Notes: generated by a model from the sequence alone, not told the origin. A DNA stretch of 64,000 bases from an uncultured Oleiphilus sp. (GCA_913020045.1 CAJWBE010000014.1:1-64000); one strand, 5' to 3'. Counted from the first letter of the stretch, positions 18,241-28,471 are shown. Numbers and translations are program-made.

Positions 18241-20541
18241 ATGAGTTCAGATATTATCCCTATTGATGAGGGCATAGAAAGGGTCTCTCTCAAAGAGTAT
18301 ACCGAGAAAGCTTATCTCGATTATTCCATGTACGTGATCTTAGATCGTGCTTTGCCGCATGTCGGTGATGGCCTTAAGCCTGTTCAGCGGCGCATTGTGT
18401 ATGCCATGTCAGAGCTGGGTTTGAAGTCAACGGCCAAGTACAAGAAGTCAGCGCGAACCGTTGGTGACGTACTGGGTAAATTCCACCCGCATGGTGATAG
18501 TGCGTGTTATGAGGCTATGGTGCTGATGGCGCAGCCATTTAGCTATCGCTACCCCTTGGTCGATGGGCAGGGAAACTGGGGCTCAGCCGATGACCCCAAA
18601 TCTTTTGCTGCGATGCGTTATACCGAGTCTCGATTGGCGCCGTATGCTGACGTATTACTAGCTGAGTTAGGACAGGGCACCGTTGAATGGGCGCCCAACT
18701 TCGACGGCACGATGGATGAGCCTAGAACGCTACCGGCGCGGCTACCCAATTTGCTATTAAACGGTACCACGGGAATTGCAGTCGGTATGGCGACAGATGT
18801 TCCCCCGCATAATTTACGTGAAGTGGCGGCTGCATGTATTCACCTGATTGATGATGATAAAGCAGATATCGATGCGTTAATGATGCATGTAAAAGGGCCT
18901 GATTATCCCACTCGGGCGGAGATCGTAACGCCAGCGAGAGATCTAAAGAATATCTATGAAACGGGCCGAGGGTCAGTTCGAATGCGGGCTGTTTACGACC
19001 AAGAGAACGGCGACATCGTCGTGACAGAGTTACCCTACCAAACATCGGGCGCGAAAGTGTTGGAGCAGATTGCCGGTCAGATGCAGGCGAAAAAGCTCCC
19101 AATGGTGGCAGATTTGCGTGACGAGTCGGATCACGAAAACCCCACGCGCTTGGTTATCGTGCCTCGCTCCAATCGCATTGATGTTGAAGCGTTGATGGGG
19201 CATTTGTATTCGTCGACTGATTTAGAGCGAAGCTATCGTGTTAACTTGAATGTAATTGGTATCGACGGGCGTCCAGCCGTAAAAGGCTTGCGTACCTTGC
19301 TGACTGAGTGGTTGAGCTATCGAACGGATACCGTCACGCGACGACTAAACTATCGGCTGGATAAAGTTGAAAAGCGACTTCATTTGTTAGATGGCTTGTT
19401 GGTTGCGTTTCTGAATATTGATGAAGTGATTCATATTATTCGGACTGAAGACGAACCGAAGCAGGTGCTGATGGCGCGCTTCAACCTTAGTGATATTCAA
19501 GCCGACTACATTCTAGATACTAAATTGCGGCAGTTGGCGCGTTTAGAAGAAGTCAAAATTCGCGCGGAGCAGTCTGAGCTAGAAGCTGAGCGAGAAAAAC
19601 TGCAAAAAATTCTTGGCTCCAAAGCGCGTATGAAAACCCTGATTAAAAAAGAAATTTTGGCAGATGCCGAGAAGTATGGAGATGATAGACGTTCTCCTAT
19701 TGTTGAAAGGTTGGAGGCGAAGGCGTTTAGTGATGCTGACCTACTCTCGTCTGAACCGGTTACCGTTGTCTTGTCCGATAAAGGTTGGGTGCGAGCTGCT
19801 AAAGGGCACGATATCGATCCAACAGGGTTAAGCTATAAGTCAGGCGATGCGTATGCGTTGTCTGCGAAGGGAAAGAGCAATCAGAGCTCGGTATTTGTAG
19901 ACTCGACGGGACGTGCTTATACGGTTGCGACACATTTATTGCCATCCGCACGAGGGCAAGGTGAGCCGTTAACCGGAAAAATAAACCCACCGTCTGGAGC
20001 AACATTTAAGGCTGTCATGCTGGGCGAACCTGAGCAGCGCTTGCTAATGATGTCCGATGCAGGCTACGGCTTCATAGGCAAATTAGGTGACCTTCAAAGT
20101 AAGAACAAAGCCGGTAAAGCAGCCTTGTCTTTGCCCAAAGGTGCTGAGGTCATGATGCCTGTCATCATCGACAGCCTTGAGTCTCAGTATTTGGCAGCGA
20201 TTAGCAATGAAGGTCGAATGTTGGTTTTTCCGCTTAAGAGCTTACCAGAGCTTGCAAAAGGAAAGGGCAATAAGATTATTAGTATCCCAAGTGCTCGTGT
20301 GCAAAGCCGTGAAGAGTGGATGGTAGCAGTCTGTCTGTTTAAAGAGACTGACCAATTAGTGATTCACTCCGGGAAGCGACATTTAAAGCTGAAGTATAGC
20401 GATTTAACGCATTACATAGGTGAGAGAGGTCGGCGGGGGCATAAGTTACCGCGGGGATTGCAGCGGGTTGATAAGATAGAAGTTGTTGACGGCAGTACGG
20501 GTGCGGCTGCCGCTGAGTCGGTTGAAGAGGGGCAAGAGTAG
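18241..20541 (+). CDS. parC: DNA topoisomerase IV subunit A
   Basis: Breakage-reunion subunit of topoisomerase IV, which decatenates daughter chromosomes. The chosen start ATG 18241 (MSSDIIP) gives 766 residues, close to E. coli ParC, with an AAGGAAG site 12 nt upstream; the open frame extends 20 codons further. The active-site Tyr127 lies in AAMRYTESR. The quinolone-resistance region [16 protein letters not shown] carries Ser87 and Glu91, the susceptible-type residues. parE is not adjacent; serB follows after 3 nt. minC is divergent upstream. Confidence 0.96.
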   Translation: MSSDIIPIDEGIERVSLKEYTEKAYLDYSMYVILDRALPHVGDGLKPVQRRIVYAMSELGLKSTAKYKKSARTVGDVLGKFHPHGDSACYEAMVLMAQPFSYRYPLVDGQGNWGSADDPKSFAAMRYTESRLAPYADVLLAELGQGTVEWAPNFDGTMDEPRTLPARLPNLLLNGTTGIAVGMATDVPPHNLREVAAACIHLIDDDKADIDALMMHVKGPDYPTRAEIVTPARDLKNIYETGRGSVRMRAVYDQENGDIVVTELPYQTSGAKVLEQIAGQMQAKKLPMVADLRDESDHENPTRLVIVPRSNRIDVEALMGHLYSSTDLERSYRVNLNVIGIDGRPAVKGLRTLLTEWLSYRTDTVTRRLNYRLDKVEKRLHLLDGLLVAFLNIDEVIHIIRTEDEPKQVLMARFNLSDIQADYILDTKLRQLARLEEVKIRAEQSELEAEREKLQKILGSKARMKTLIKKEILADAEKYGDDRRSPIVERLEAKAFSDADLLSSEPVTVVLSDKGWVRAAKGHDIDPTGLSYKSGDAYALSAKGKSNQSSVFVDSTGRAYTVATHLLPSARGQGEPLTGKINPPSGATFKAVMLGEPEQRLLMMSDAGYGFIGKLGDLQSKNKAGKAALSLPKGAEVMMPVIIDSLESQYLAAISNEGRMLVFPLKSLPELAKGKGNKIISIPSARVQSREEWMVAVCLFKETDQLVIHSGKRHLKLKYSDLTHYIGERGRRGHKLPRGLQRVDKIEVVDGSTGAAAAESVEEGQE

Positions 20542-20544
20542 ACA

Positions 20545-21756
20545 GTGAGTGAAATTATTCTGATTAATGTGTCGGGTCGGGATCAGTCTGGTCTAACCTC
20601 AGAGATAACTGGAATTATGGCGCAGTATGATGTGCGTATTCTAGATATTGGACAGGCGGTTATTCACGATCATTTGACGTGGGGAATTTTGGTCGAAGTG
20701 CCTGAAGAGTCTAATGCGTCGGGCGTGATGAAGGATTTGCTGTTTCGCATGCATGAGTTGTCGCTAGATGTGTCATTCAAGCCTGTTTCTCCCGCCGAAT
20801 ATCAGCAGTGGGTAGAAGGTAAAGGTAAAGCACGATATATCGTTTCTTTGTTGTCGCGTTCAATTTCGGCAGAGCAGATTGCTCGCGTGTCTGAAGTCAC
20901 CGCAAAGCATGGCTTGAATATAGACAACATTTCTCGCTTGTCTGGTCGCCCTGTTTTGACTCGCTCAATTGAAGATAGCCAGGCGTGCATCGAGTTTTCG
21001 GTCCGTGGTACGGCACCGGATCAAGACCAGCTGCGCGCTGACTTCTTGCATATTGCGACGGAGCTCGCGGTTGATATTGCTTTTCAAGAAGATACGGTTT
21101 ATCGCAGAAATCGCCGAATGGTGGTTTTTGATATGGACTCGACGCTGATCGAAGCTGAAGTCATTGACGAGTTGGCAAAAGAGGCTGGTGTTGGTGAGCA
21201 AGTGGCTAAAATTACCGAAGCGGCGATGCGCGGTGAGATTGATTTTACCGAGAGTTTTGCTAGGCGTGTCGGGCTGCTGGAGGGCTTGAGTGAAGATGTT
21301 CTTGAAGGGATAGCGGCGCGATTGAAGCTGACAGAAGGTGCAGAGCGACTGATTACAACGCTAAAAAGCTTGGGCTATAAAACCGCAATTTTATCTGGTG
21401 GCTTTACTTACTTTGCAAGGGGTTTGCAGTCGAAGCTTGGTATTGATTATGTGTTTGCCAATGAGCTTGAAATTGAGAATGGTAAAGTGACTGGTCGGGT
21501 GTCGGGCCGTGTCGTTGATGGTCAGCGAAAGGCTGAACTGCTAGATGAACTGGCGGCGAAAGAGAATATTGGTCGAGAGCAAGTTATTGCTGTTGGCGAT
21601 GGTGCCAATGATTTGCCAATGCTTAGTCGTGCGGGCTTGGGGGTGGCGTTTCGAGCAAAACCTTTAGTCAAGGAAAGCGCAGAGCACGCTATCTCAAATC
21701 TAGGTTTGGATGCTGTGTTGTATTTAATTGGTTATCGAGACCGCGAGGCGGAGTAA
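20545..21756 (+). CDS. serB: Phosphoserine phosphatase with N-terminal ACT domains
   Basis: Final step of serine synthesis, hydrolysing phosphoserine. The 403 residues are longer than E. coli SerB because the first 180 or so contain tandem ACT-like regulatory domains (IILINVSGRDQSGLTSEI, then a second with KHGLNIDNISRLSGR). The HAD catalytic domain has the nucleophile pair Asp196/Asp198 in VVFDMDSTLIEAE and the late GDGANDLPML motif. The start is GTG 20545, four bases after the parC stop, so it is translationally linked to parC. Confidence 0.95.
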   Translation: MSEIILINVSGRDQSGLTSEITGIMAQYDVRILDIGQAVIHDHLTWGILVEVPEESNASGVMKDLLFRMHELSLDVSFKPVSPAEYQQWVEGKGKARYIVSLLSRSISAEQIARVSEVTAKHGLNIDNISRLSGRPVLTRSIEDSQACIEFSVRGTAPDQDQLRADFLHIATELAVDIAFQEDTVYRRNRRMVVFDMDSTLIEAEVIDELAKEAGVGEQVAKITEAAMRGEIDFTESFARRVGLLEGLSEDVLEGIAARLKLTEGAERLITTLKSLGYKTAILSGGFTYFARGLQSKLGIDYVFANELEIENGKVTGRVSGRVVDGQRKAELLDELAAKENIGREQVIAVGDGANDLPMLSRAGLGVAFRAKPLVKESAEHAISNLGLDAVLYLIGYRDREAE

Positions 21757-21769
21757 GTCTTGTTTGGTG

Positions 21770-21801
21770 TTAACAATAGGGCTGCGAAGCCCCGTTGTTA
21801 A
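21770..21801. terminator. Hairpin between serB and the convergent 114-residue protein
   Basis: TTAACAATAGGGCT pairs with AGCCCCGTTGTTAA across a GCGA tetraloop (one small bulge). Located between convergent genes, it could terminate both; the flanking stem ends in AT pairs instead of a long U tract. Confidence 0.55.
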
Positions 21802-21864
21802 ACTGATCGCAAGTTAAACCTAGCCGAAAAAGGGCGTTAACAAACGACTGGTCGACACTAAATC

Positions 21865-22209
21865 TTAGCTGTTTGCCGCTCTTTGTTCTTGCTTGATTAG
21901 TAGCCGGTACTTATTGCTCAAATCTAGAAAGCGTGGTGTGGGTCCAACATCTTCAAAAATCGGGTCACCCATTTCATCGTGCTCTAACACTTGTTTGCCC
22001 TGGATATAGGGCATGCTAGTTTCCAGCTCTTCGAGCGCAGAAGAAATCAACTCTCCAAGAATTTCATTTTTCGTACGTTTAGGGTACATCTCCGCCAAGG
22101 CTGTTATTTTGGCGGCATCTTCTACGGGCAGTCGGAAGGAGTATTCTTCGGTCGTTAAGGTTGCTTTCGCCTGTTTTTCCCAGTAGTTGGCTAGCGCTTT
22201 AATTCTCAT
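21865..22209 (-). CDS. Conserved hypothetical protein, ribbon-helix-helix-like N-terminus
   Basis: A 114-residue soluble protein that I recognise as a conserved hypothetical of Pseudomonas-like genomes, without an established role. The N-terminus is a helix (ALANYWEKQAK), then a strand EEYSFRLPVEDAAKI and the helices KRTKNEILGELISSALEELE, a layout reminiscent of an RHH DNA-binding fold. The C-terminus holds the conserved-looking DEMGDPIFEDVGPTPRF. The start is ATG 22209 with AGGAC about 9 nt upstream; the longer frame begins with TTG. No toxin-like partner is adjacent. It is divergent from ppc. Confidence 0.7.
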   Translation of the reverse strand: MRIKALANYWEKQAKATLTTEEYSFRLPVEDAAKITALAEMYPKRTKNEILGELISSALEELETSMPYIQGKQVLEHDEMGDPIFEDVGPTPRFLDLSNKYRLLIKQEQRAANS

Positions 22210-22390
22210 GTTCAATGTCCTGTTATGGTCGATCTGTCTTTTAGGCTGCGTATTTTCTATACAGTCGTTACATTAAGGATAGTGTCAGTTAGCAAAAATG
22301 TTAGTGCAAAGTTTGTGAGTTTTTTGTTACTTTCAGTTGATACAAAAAGCATGGCGCGCGCTGTGAGTTGCAACCACACTAGGGGTATTT

Positions 22391-25057
22391 ATGTCAGAAG
22401 TGCATCGTTCGTTGAGAGACAATGTTCGGTTGTTGGGAGATATATTGGGCGAGAATATCCAAGAACACTTGGGTGACGAGTTTCTCGCAAAGATAGAGCA
22501 GATTCGCACTGTGGCGAAAGACGATAGTGATGTCGATGACGGTGATGCTGGGCCTGAACTGGTGACACTGCTAAATAGTCTAGGCGACGAAGAGGTGGTT
22601 TCCGTTGCGCGCGCATTTAACCAGTTTTTAAATCTGGCCAATATTGCAGAGCAATATCACGGCGTTCGCCGTGGTAGTGAAGAAAGTGAGGAGGGGGTTG
22701 AGCGTTTTGATGAGCTGTTTGGGCGCCTAAGGCAGTGCGGGAAAAATAGCGATGATATGCGCGCATTGCTTTCCGATCTCAACATAGAATTTGTACTAAC
22801 CGCTCACCCTACAGAGGTGACGCGACGAACCTTGATCATGAAATATGATGCGATTGCCGACTGCTTAGCTAAACGTGATCGACAAGATTTGAGTGAGTCG
22901 GAAGCAAAGCATTTGCGTGACCAGCTGAGTCAGTACGTGTGTGAAGCTTGGCATACGAACGAAATACGGCAAGATCGACCATCTGCGATTGATGAGGCCC
23001 GCTGGGGTTTTGCGGTGATAGAGAACAGCTTGTGGGAAGCGTTGCCAGATTTTTTAAGAGAGCTGGATGTTGCTTTGCAGGATAACTTTCAGATTAGTTT
23101 GCCCGTCGACGCCGCGCCAATTTCAATGGCGTCTTGGATGGGGGGCGATCGCGACGGCAACCCGAACGTTACCTCGGCAACTACTCGAGAAGTGCTCGCT
23201 TTAAGTCGTTGGATGGCAGCGGATTTGTATTTGAGAGATGTGGGGCAGCTGCTTAACAGTCTGTCTATGTGGGAGTGTTCGCAAGAGCTAAAAGAGGCCG
23301 CAGCGCAATATCGCACAGAGGATGATCGTAACCGAGATGAGCCTTATCGTTTGATACTTATCCACTTACGCTCGCGATTGCTTGCAACGAGAGAGTGGGC
23401 TGCTCGCGCTGCAAAAGGCGATATGAGCGACGATGAGTGCGTAATCTTCGACAACGAAGATCTGTTAGAGCCTTTATTGCTCTGTCATCGTTCGTTGTTA
23501 GAAATGGGTTTGAACAATGTAGCCAATGGACTGTTGTTGGATACAATTCGGCGCGCGCGCTGCTTTGGTACGGAACTGGTTAAGCTGGACGTCCGCCAAG
23601 ACTCTGAGCGTCACGTCGATGTCATGAGTGAGTTGACACGATATCTTGGTTTAGGCGACTTTTCAGAATGGTCTGAACCCGAGCGTCAGACATTTTTGTT
23701 GAAAGAGTTGCAGGGCAAGCGCCCGCTGATCCCGCATGACTGGGCGTGCTCACGTGATGTTCGAGAAGTGTTGGACACGTGTCGTATTGTCGCAAAGCAA
23801 CCCGCCTCAGCTTTGGGTTCTTATGTTATATCAATGGCAAGCGCGCCATCTGATGTGTTGAGTGTCATCTTGCTGCTAAAAGAATCAGGGATTACTCATC
23901 CATTAAAAGTAGTGCCGTTATTTGAAACGCTCGACGATTTGTCAGGGGCTTCAAAGGCGATCGATGATTTGCTTTCAGTCGATTGGTACGCAGACTATTG
24001 CGCGGGTCGCCAAGAGGTCATGATCGGATATTCTGACTCAGCAAAAGACGCGGGTCAGATGGCGGCGGCTTGGGCCCAGTATCGAGCCCAAGAAAGCCTC
24101 GTAGAAATTGCTGATAAACATGCGGTTAAGTTGACTCTATTTCACGGCCGCGGTGGCACTGTCGGGCGTGGTGGGGGTCCTGCAAACCGAGCAATTCTGT
24201 CTCAACCTCCAGGGTCTGTGGCGGGGAATTTTCGGATCACAGAGCAGGGCGAAATGATTCGCTTTAAGTTTGGCTCGCCTGCCGTCGCAAAACAGAGCTT
24301 TAAGGTCTATACAAATGCAGTGATTGAGGCGAGTTTGTTGCCGCCACCGAAGCCGAAGGCTGAATGGCGCGAGATGATGACAGACTTAACCGCAATTTCG
24401 CTTGCGTCGTACCGAAAAATGGTTCGTGAGACAGACGGATTTGTAGAGTACTTTCGCGCGGCCACACCAGAAGCAGAGTTAGGTAAGTTGGCACTAGGGA
24501 GTAGGCCTGCACGCCGGAAATCTGGCGGGGGCATAGAGAGCTTGCGCGCGATTCCGTGGATTTTTGCATGGACGCAGATGCGATTGATGCTCCCTGCGTG
24601 GCTGGGTAGCGATGAGGCCTTGGCGACGTTGCATGGTTCGGATCGAGCGCCGGTGCTAGACGAAATGTTAGCGCAATGGCCATTTTTCAAGACGCATATT
24701 GATATGTTGGAGATGGTGGTTGCGAAAGGTGACTACCGTATAGCGCGTTATTACGATCAGATGTTGTCGCCTGAAGAGCTAAAGCCTTTGGGTCGTGAGC
24801 TTAGGCATCGTTATCGTGATGTTGCGAGGATCGTTAATGAGGTGAAAAAGCAGCCGACGTTGTTGCAAAGTAGCCCTCATGTTAGTTGGTCATTGAAGGT
24901 GAGGGCTCCTTATACAAATCCGCTTCATTACTTGCAGGCCGAGCTGTTAAAGCGAGAGAGGCAATTGGAGGATGGCAGCCGCAAAGCTGAGCTTGTGGAG
25001 CAGGCGTTAAAGGTCACTATGGCCGGAATCGCTGCGGGAATTCGCAACACCGGCTAG
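22391..25057 (+). CDS. ppc: Phosphoenolpyruvate carboxylase
   Basis: Carboxylates PEP to oxaloacetate, the anaplerotic entry into the TCA cycle. The 888-residue length is typical. The motif LTAHPTEVTRRT contains the catalytic His, and FHGRGGTVGRGGGP is the glycine-rich substrate loop; the MGGDRDGNPNVT loop is also intact. The C-terminus ends in the conserved GIRNTG. It is a single-gene unit flanked upstream by a divergent small gene and followed by a strong terminator. Confidence 0.97.
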   Translation: MSEVHRSLRDNVRLLGDILGENIQEHLGDEFLAKIEQIRTVAKDDSDVDDGDAGPELVTLLNSLGDEEVVSVARAFNQFLNLANIAEQYHGVRRGSEESEEGVERFDELFGRLRQCGKNSDDMRALLSDLNIEFVLTAHPTEVTRRTLIMKYDAIADCLAKRDRQDLSESEAKHLRDQLSQYVCEAWHTNEIRQDRPSAIDEARWGFAVIENSLWEALPDFLRELDVALQDNFQISLPVDAAPISMASWMGGDRDGNPNVTSATTREVLALSRWMAADLYLRDVGQLLNSLSMWECSQELKEAAAQYRTEDDRNRDEPYRLILIHLRSRLLATREWAARAAKGDMSDDECVIFDNEDLLEPLLLCHRSLLEMGLNNVANGLLLDTIRRARCFGTELVKLDVRQDSERHVDVMSELTRYLGLGDFSEWSEPERQTFLLKELQGKRPLIPHDWACSRDVREVLDTCRIVAKQPASALGSYVISMASAPSDVLSVILLLKESGITHPLKVVPLFETLDDLSGASKAIDDLLSVDWYADYCAGRQEVMIGYSDSAKDAGQMAAAWAQYRAQESLVEIADKHAVKLTLFHGRGGTVGRGGGPANRAILSQPPGSVAGNFRITEQGEMIRFKFGSPAVAKQSFKVYTNAVIEASLLPPPKPKAEWREMMTDLTAISLASYRKMVRETDGFVEYFRAATPEAELGKLALGSRPARRKSGGGIESLRAIPWIFAWTQMRLMLPAWLGSDEALATLHGSDRAPVLDEMLAQWPFFKTHIDMLEMVVAKGDYRIARYYDQMLSPEELKPLGRELRHRYRDVARIVNEVKKQPTLLQSSPHVSWSLKVRAPYTNPLHYLQAELLKRERQLEDGSRKAELVEQALKVTMAGIAAGIRNTG

Positions 25058-25081
25058 GTCGTTTGGCCTATTAAGGGGTCT

Positions 25082-25123
25082 AACCACCTGTCGCTAAACT
25101 AAAAATGTGGCAGGTGGTTTTTT
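25082..25123 (+). terminator. Intrinsic terminator of ppc
   Basis: AACCACCTG pairs with CAGGTGGTT across a 20-nt loop (some extra pairing inside), followed by TTTTTT. It lies about 25 nt after the ppc stop. Confidence 0.8.
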
Positions 25124-25257
25124 GCAAAGCTTGCAACATACGCTTACAAAACATACAGAATCGATACCGTTCTTTGTGATGCAGAGATGCAAGTCTTTGC
25201 GAAATGGTACTAAACTCTTGAGATAACTAATGTCCACTTTCGTCTCAGGTTAGAACC

Positions 25258-26667
25258 GTGCCAATAGCATCCAAATTAAGTCAGCATCTTTTACAGCATG
25301 GTATCGACTGCCAGCCTATCCATCATCCTCGTAGTGCCAGTTTTGAACAGGCGATTGAGTCTTCTGGTGCGGTCCCAGAATTAACCTTGAAGGCAATTGT
25401 GCTGTTGGATCGAAAGGGTCCTGTTATGGCGGTTGTGCCTTATCTCGCCGATCTGGATTTGCCTGTGGTCAATAAAACCCTTAGTCGAGAGCTTCAGATG
25501 CTGTCAGCTGATCAATCTGGACAGCTGTTTAAGGATTGTGAACCGGGAAATATCCCAGCTTTGGGCATGGCGTATGGCCTACCAATATTAATTGATTCAG
25601 AGGTTTTGGAGTTCGATCATTGCTTCATGCGCTCTGGTTGTGCAAGTACCATGTTACGCCTTCCTGGTCGCGCGTTGCGTATGGCAATGAAAGGGGCGAT
25701 AAAAGTTAACGTAAGCGTTTGGCCTGAAGTGGTCGAAAAAACGCTTGGCGACGGTGTTAACGCTTGTCGGGGGAATTTATCGTTGGATGGCGTTGCCAAG
25801 AAATTGCAACAAGTCTACAAATTGCCGCCGATGCCCGAGACCGCAGTTCGAATTCTGCATCTCACCTCAGATCCTGATTCCGATGTATTCAGCTTGTCAG
25901 ATATTATTGAGCGTGACCCTAGTTTGTCTGCTCAAATCATGCGCTATGCGCGTTCCGCTTTGTTTAGTTACCGCGGTGAATTAACGAGTATTAAAGACGC
26001 AATTAACATCGTGCTTGGTTTTGATCGCGTTTCAAAACTAGCGATGGGCATCGCGGCAGCAAAAGCGTTCTCAATTAGTGAAGATGGCCCATTAGGCCTG
26101 AAAAACTTTTGGCAACATGCTCTTTATTCAGGTGTTTTGAGCCAAGCGCTTGCGCTAATGTCAGACCCCGAGCTGCACTTAAATGATAAAGACGCTTATC
26201 TGAATGGCTTGCTACACAATTTTGGTATTCTGTTGATCGGACATTTGTTCCCGCCTGAATTCAAAATGTTGAATAAGCTGAGAGAGTCTGAGCCTGAGTC
26301 GAGCATGCAAGATATCGAGCAGCAAGTGTTTGGTATGGGGAGTGCTCAGCAGTTCATTGCATTAGGGCATGGTTCGATGGGGGCGATTCTTCTAAAAATG
26401 TGGGGAATGCCTGAGTCGACAGTGAAGGTTGCGGCAATGCATCAAAATTTCTCATATGAAGGTGAGTATGAGTCAGAGGTTAAGTTGGTTCAGTTAAGCA
26501 ACTACTTGTTGGCACAGTACGGCATTGGTGATGAGCCGCTAGATATTGATGCAACCGAATTGTGTTTAGCGTTGGGCATTGATGAGGACAAGGCATTCGC
26601 GTTAGCTGAGTTGACTGTCGACCAATGTCGCAGCCTTGATGGAATGACCTCTCAGATGGTGGCGTAG
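25258..26667 (+). CDS. YbaK/ProX-like deacylase domain fused to an HDOD domain
   Basis: A 469-residue two-domain protein. Residues 1-150 resemble the YbaK/EbsC (aminoacyl-tRNA editing) fold, with pieces ALGMAYGLPILID and the Gly/Arg-rich MLRLPGRALRMA. Residues about 180-440 form an HDOD output domain (LPPMPETAVRILHL, RDPSLSAQIMRYARS, ALGHGSMGAILLKMWGMP). HDOD domains are HD-superfamily relatives usually in signalling proteins. The same fusion exists in pseudomonads to my knowledge, but its role is not established. It may be a sensor in which the editing fold is used as a ligand-binding module. The start is GTG 25258; a single gene. Confidence 0.8.
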   Translation: MPIASKLSQHLLQHGIDCQPIHHPRSASFEQAIESSGAVPELTLKAIVLLDRKGPVMAVVPYLADLDLPVVNKTLSRELQMLSADQSGQLFKDCEPGNIPALGMAYGLPILIDSEVLEFDHCFMRSGCASTMLRLPGRALRMAMKGAIKVNVSVWPEVVEKTLGDGVNACRGNLSLDGVAKKLQQVYKLPPMPETAVRILHLTSDPDSDVFSLSDIIERDPSLSAQIMRYARSALFSYRGELTSIKDAINIVLGFDRVSKLAMGIAAAKAFSISEDGPLGLKNFWQHALYSGVLSQALALMSDPELHLNDKDAYLNGLLHNFGILLIGHLFPPEFKMLNKLRESEPESSMQDIEQQVFGMGSAQQFIALGHGSMGAILLKMWGMPESTVKVAAMHQNFSYEGEYESEVKLVQLSNYLLAQYGIGDEPLDIDATELCLALGIDEDKAFALAELTVDQCRSLDGMTSQMVA

Positions 26668-26684
26668 GCCTCTTTTAGATAACG

Positions 26685-26714
26685 TCTCGTAGTGTCTTTG
26701 ATATCGCTACGAGA
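26685..26714 (+). terminator. Hairpin after the YbaK-HDOD gene
   Basis: TCTCGTAG pairs with CTACGAGA across a 14-nt loop, just after the stop. There is no U tract, so it is a weak terminator candidate. Confidence 0.35.
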
Positions 26715-26786
26715 GGATCGTTAGCCTTAAATTCTTTTCAAATTTAGGAGGGATTTTTAGGGGCTTTATCTGCTAATTAGTTACTG

Positions 26787-26950
26787 TATAATGTCGCTCC
26801 CTTACTAACCTGATAGCGGTCGTCGGCTTATGTTGCCCGACGATGCAATGCCTTTTCTTTTCTGAAGCCAGATCTGTGCAATGACTGCATAGTGTGTCTA
26901 TATTTAACAGGCGGTTGAGTCACGATAAAAAAACATCAGTGAATGTTTTT
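26787..26950 (+). ncRNA. Possible small RNA or structured leader between the HDOD gene and adk
   Basis: In the 381-nt gap before adk, TATAAT (26787-26792) is a good -10 box, though no convincing -35 is present. Within the expected transcript, TCGTCGG / CCGACGA form a stem (26820-26843). An AAAAACAT / ATGTTTTT hairpin ending in a U tract lies at 26929-26950. A transcript of about 150 nt would result, or an attenuated leader for adk, whose start is 98 nt further on. Inference only; no match to a known RNA family recognised. Confidence 0.3.
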
Positions 26951-27048
26951 ACGTTGTTGGTCTGTGGTTGGCAGTAGACAAGCTTGATAGAAAGTATATG
27001 AAATGTATTGCGACAAATTTTTATTTTGATTAACGGAGTTCAACCCTT

Positions 27049-27705
27049 ATGCGATTAATTTTATTAGGTGCACCTGGAGCCGGCAAAGGCACACAGGCTC
27101 AGTTTATTACTGAAACATACGGTGTACCGCAAATTTCCACTGGTGATATGTTAAGAGCTGCCGTTAAGGCTGGCAGTCCGCTGGGTTTAAAAGTGAAAGA
27201 AGTGATGGCGTCGGGTGGGCTGGTGTCAGATGAAACGATTATTGAGTTAATTCAAGAACGTATCCAAGAAGATGACTGTAAAAATGGATTCTTGTTTGAT
27301 GGTTTTCCTCGCACAATTCCGCAGGCGGAAGCACTCAAGAAACAAGGTGTTGTTATTGACGCCGTGGTTGAAATTAACGTTGATGATGAAGAAATTGTCA
27401 GCCGCTTGAGTGGACGTCGTGTTCACGAAGCGAGTGGTCGAATTTATCATGTGAAATACAACCCGCCAACGACTGAAGGAAAAGATGACGAAACGGGTGA
27501 TACGCTTATGCAGCGTGAGGATGATAAAGAAGAAACCGTTCGTAAACGCCTAAAAATCTATCATTCACAAACTGCCCCGTTGGTTGATTATTATTCAAAC
27601 TGGTCTAATTCAGGCAATGACGGTTCGCCAACTTATGTCCGCGTAGATGGGGTTGGTGAAATGTCTGAGATTAAAGATCAGATCGTAGCCGGCCTAGGTT
27701 CGTAG
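27049..27705 (+). CDS. adk: Adenylate kinase
   Basis: Interconverts ATP, ADP and AMP, balancing the adenylate pool. The 218 residues are of the long bacterial form. The P-loop [10 protein letters not shown] is at residues 7-16, the AMP-binding GDMLR motif and GFPRTIPQ are visible, and the LID region ([12 protein letters not shown]) lacks zinc-binding cysteines, as in other gammaproteobacteria. A GGAG-type Shine-Dalgarno precedes ATG 27049. A terminator follows and tsaB starts 58 nt later. Confidence 0.97.
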   Translation: MRLILLGAPGAGKGTQAQFITETYGVPQISTGDMLRAAVKAGSPLGLKVKEVMASGGLVSDETIIELIQERIQEDDCKNGFLFDGFPRTIPQAEALKKQGVVIDAVVEINVDDEEIVSRLSGRRVHEASGRIYHVKYNPPTTEGKDDETGDTLMQREDDKEETVRKRLKIYHSQTAPLVDYYSNWSNSGNDGSPTYVRVDGVGEMSEIKDQIVAGLGS

Positions 27706-27723
27706 CGACTGATTGAGCTGAAC

Positions 27724-27762
27724 GGGTGACAAGCATGGCTTGTCACCCTACTGGAATTTTTT
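27724..27762 (+). terminator. Terminator-like hairpin between adk and tsaB
   Basis: A perfect 11-bp stem, GGGTGACAAGC / GCTTGTCACCC, with a 3-nt ATG loop; six T residues (27757-27762) lie 8 nt beyond the stem. It abuts the tsaB start at 27764, so it may regulate tsaB expression as well as end adk transcripts. Confidence 0.55.
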
Positions 27763-27763
27763 A

Positions 27764-28471
27764 ATGCCCCGAATTCTTTCTTTTGATACCTCGTCTGAGG
27801 CTTGCTCTGTTTGTGTCCTAGATGCAGGTCTGCCATATAGCGACAGTGAACTGAAGCCTAGGCAGCATGCGCAATGCTTACTGCCAATGATCAAAAATTT
27901 GCTGACGTCCCGAAAACTTTCTCTTGCTGATATTGATGCGATTGCTTTCAGTCGCGGCCCCGGTTCGTTTACTGGGCTTCGAATTGCGGCAGGTGTTGCT
28001 CAAGGTTTGAGTTACGGTTCAAATTGCGGCGTGTTGGCGATCTCTAATCTTGAGGCGATGGCTTGGCAAGCGGCGAAGGAAACAGATTTAGACTATGTCT
28101 TAGCAGTAATAGATGCGCGCATGGATGAAGTTTATTACGGCTTATTTGAAGTTGTTCGCAGTGAGCCAGCTGGTCGTTCTTTGCGCTTAGTGGGTGAGGA
28201 ACGCGTGAGTGCACCAGAGGATATTCAGCTAGCGGTCGAAAGCTCTGTTTACGCTGTTGGTAATGGCTTGCAGTTCGTTAGTCGTTTTCCAGAGCAAGTA
28301 CAGCAGAAGATTAAAGCATCGAATGCTGAGGTGATATCAATGGCGGAAGATATCGCTCACCTCGCATTGCTGAAGCTCGAAGCTGGCGCGACATTGTTGT
28401 CTGCACAAGAGGTTAGGCCGACTTACCTGCGCGATACCGTGGCTTGGAAGAAACTACCAGGCAGAGAGTAG
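27764..28471 (+). CDS. tsaB: tRNA threonylcarbamoyladenosine biosynthesis protein TsaB
   Basis: Partner of TsaD in forming the t6A modification at position 37 of ANN-decoding tRNAs. ATG 27764 (MPRILSFDTS) gives 235 residues, close to E. coli TsaB (231). The N-terminus is the ASKHA-type strand ILSFDTSSEACSV, followed by the conserved PGSFTGLRIAAGVAQGL and VIDARMDEVYYG. The Shine-Dalgarno is only a GGA about 8 nt upstream, since the adk terminator occupies the gap. Confidence 0.95.
   Translation: MPRILSFDTSSEACSVCVLDAGLPYSDSELKPRQHAQCLLPMIKNLLTSRKLSLADIDAIAFSRGPGSFTGLRIAAGVAQGLSYGSNCGVLAISNLEAMAWQAAKETDLDYVLAVIDARMDEVYYGLFEVVRSEPAGRSLRLVGEERVSAPEDIQLAVESSVYAVGNGLQFVSRFPEQVQQKIKASNAEVISMAEDIAHLALLKLEAGATLLSAQEVRPTYLRDTVAWKKLPGRE

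Noticed and set aside
21865-22209. Antitoxin of a toxin-antitoxin pair, because of the ribbon-helix-helix-like helices
   Set aside because: No small toxin-like gene is adjacent on either side, and the protein resembles a conserved hypothetical of pseudomonads.
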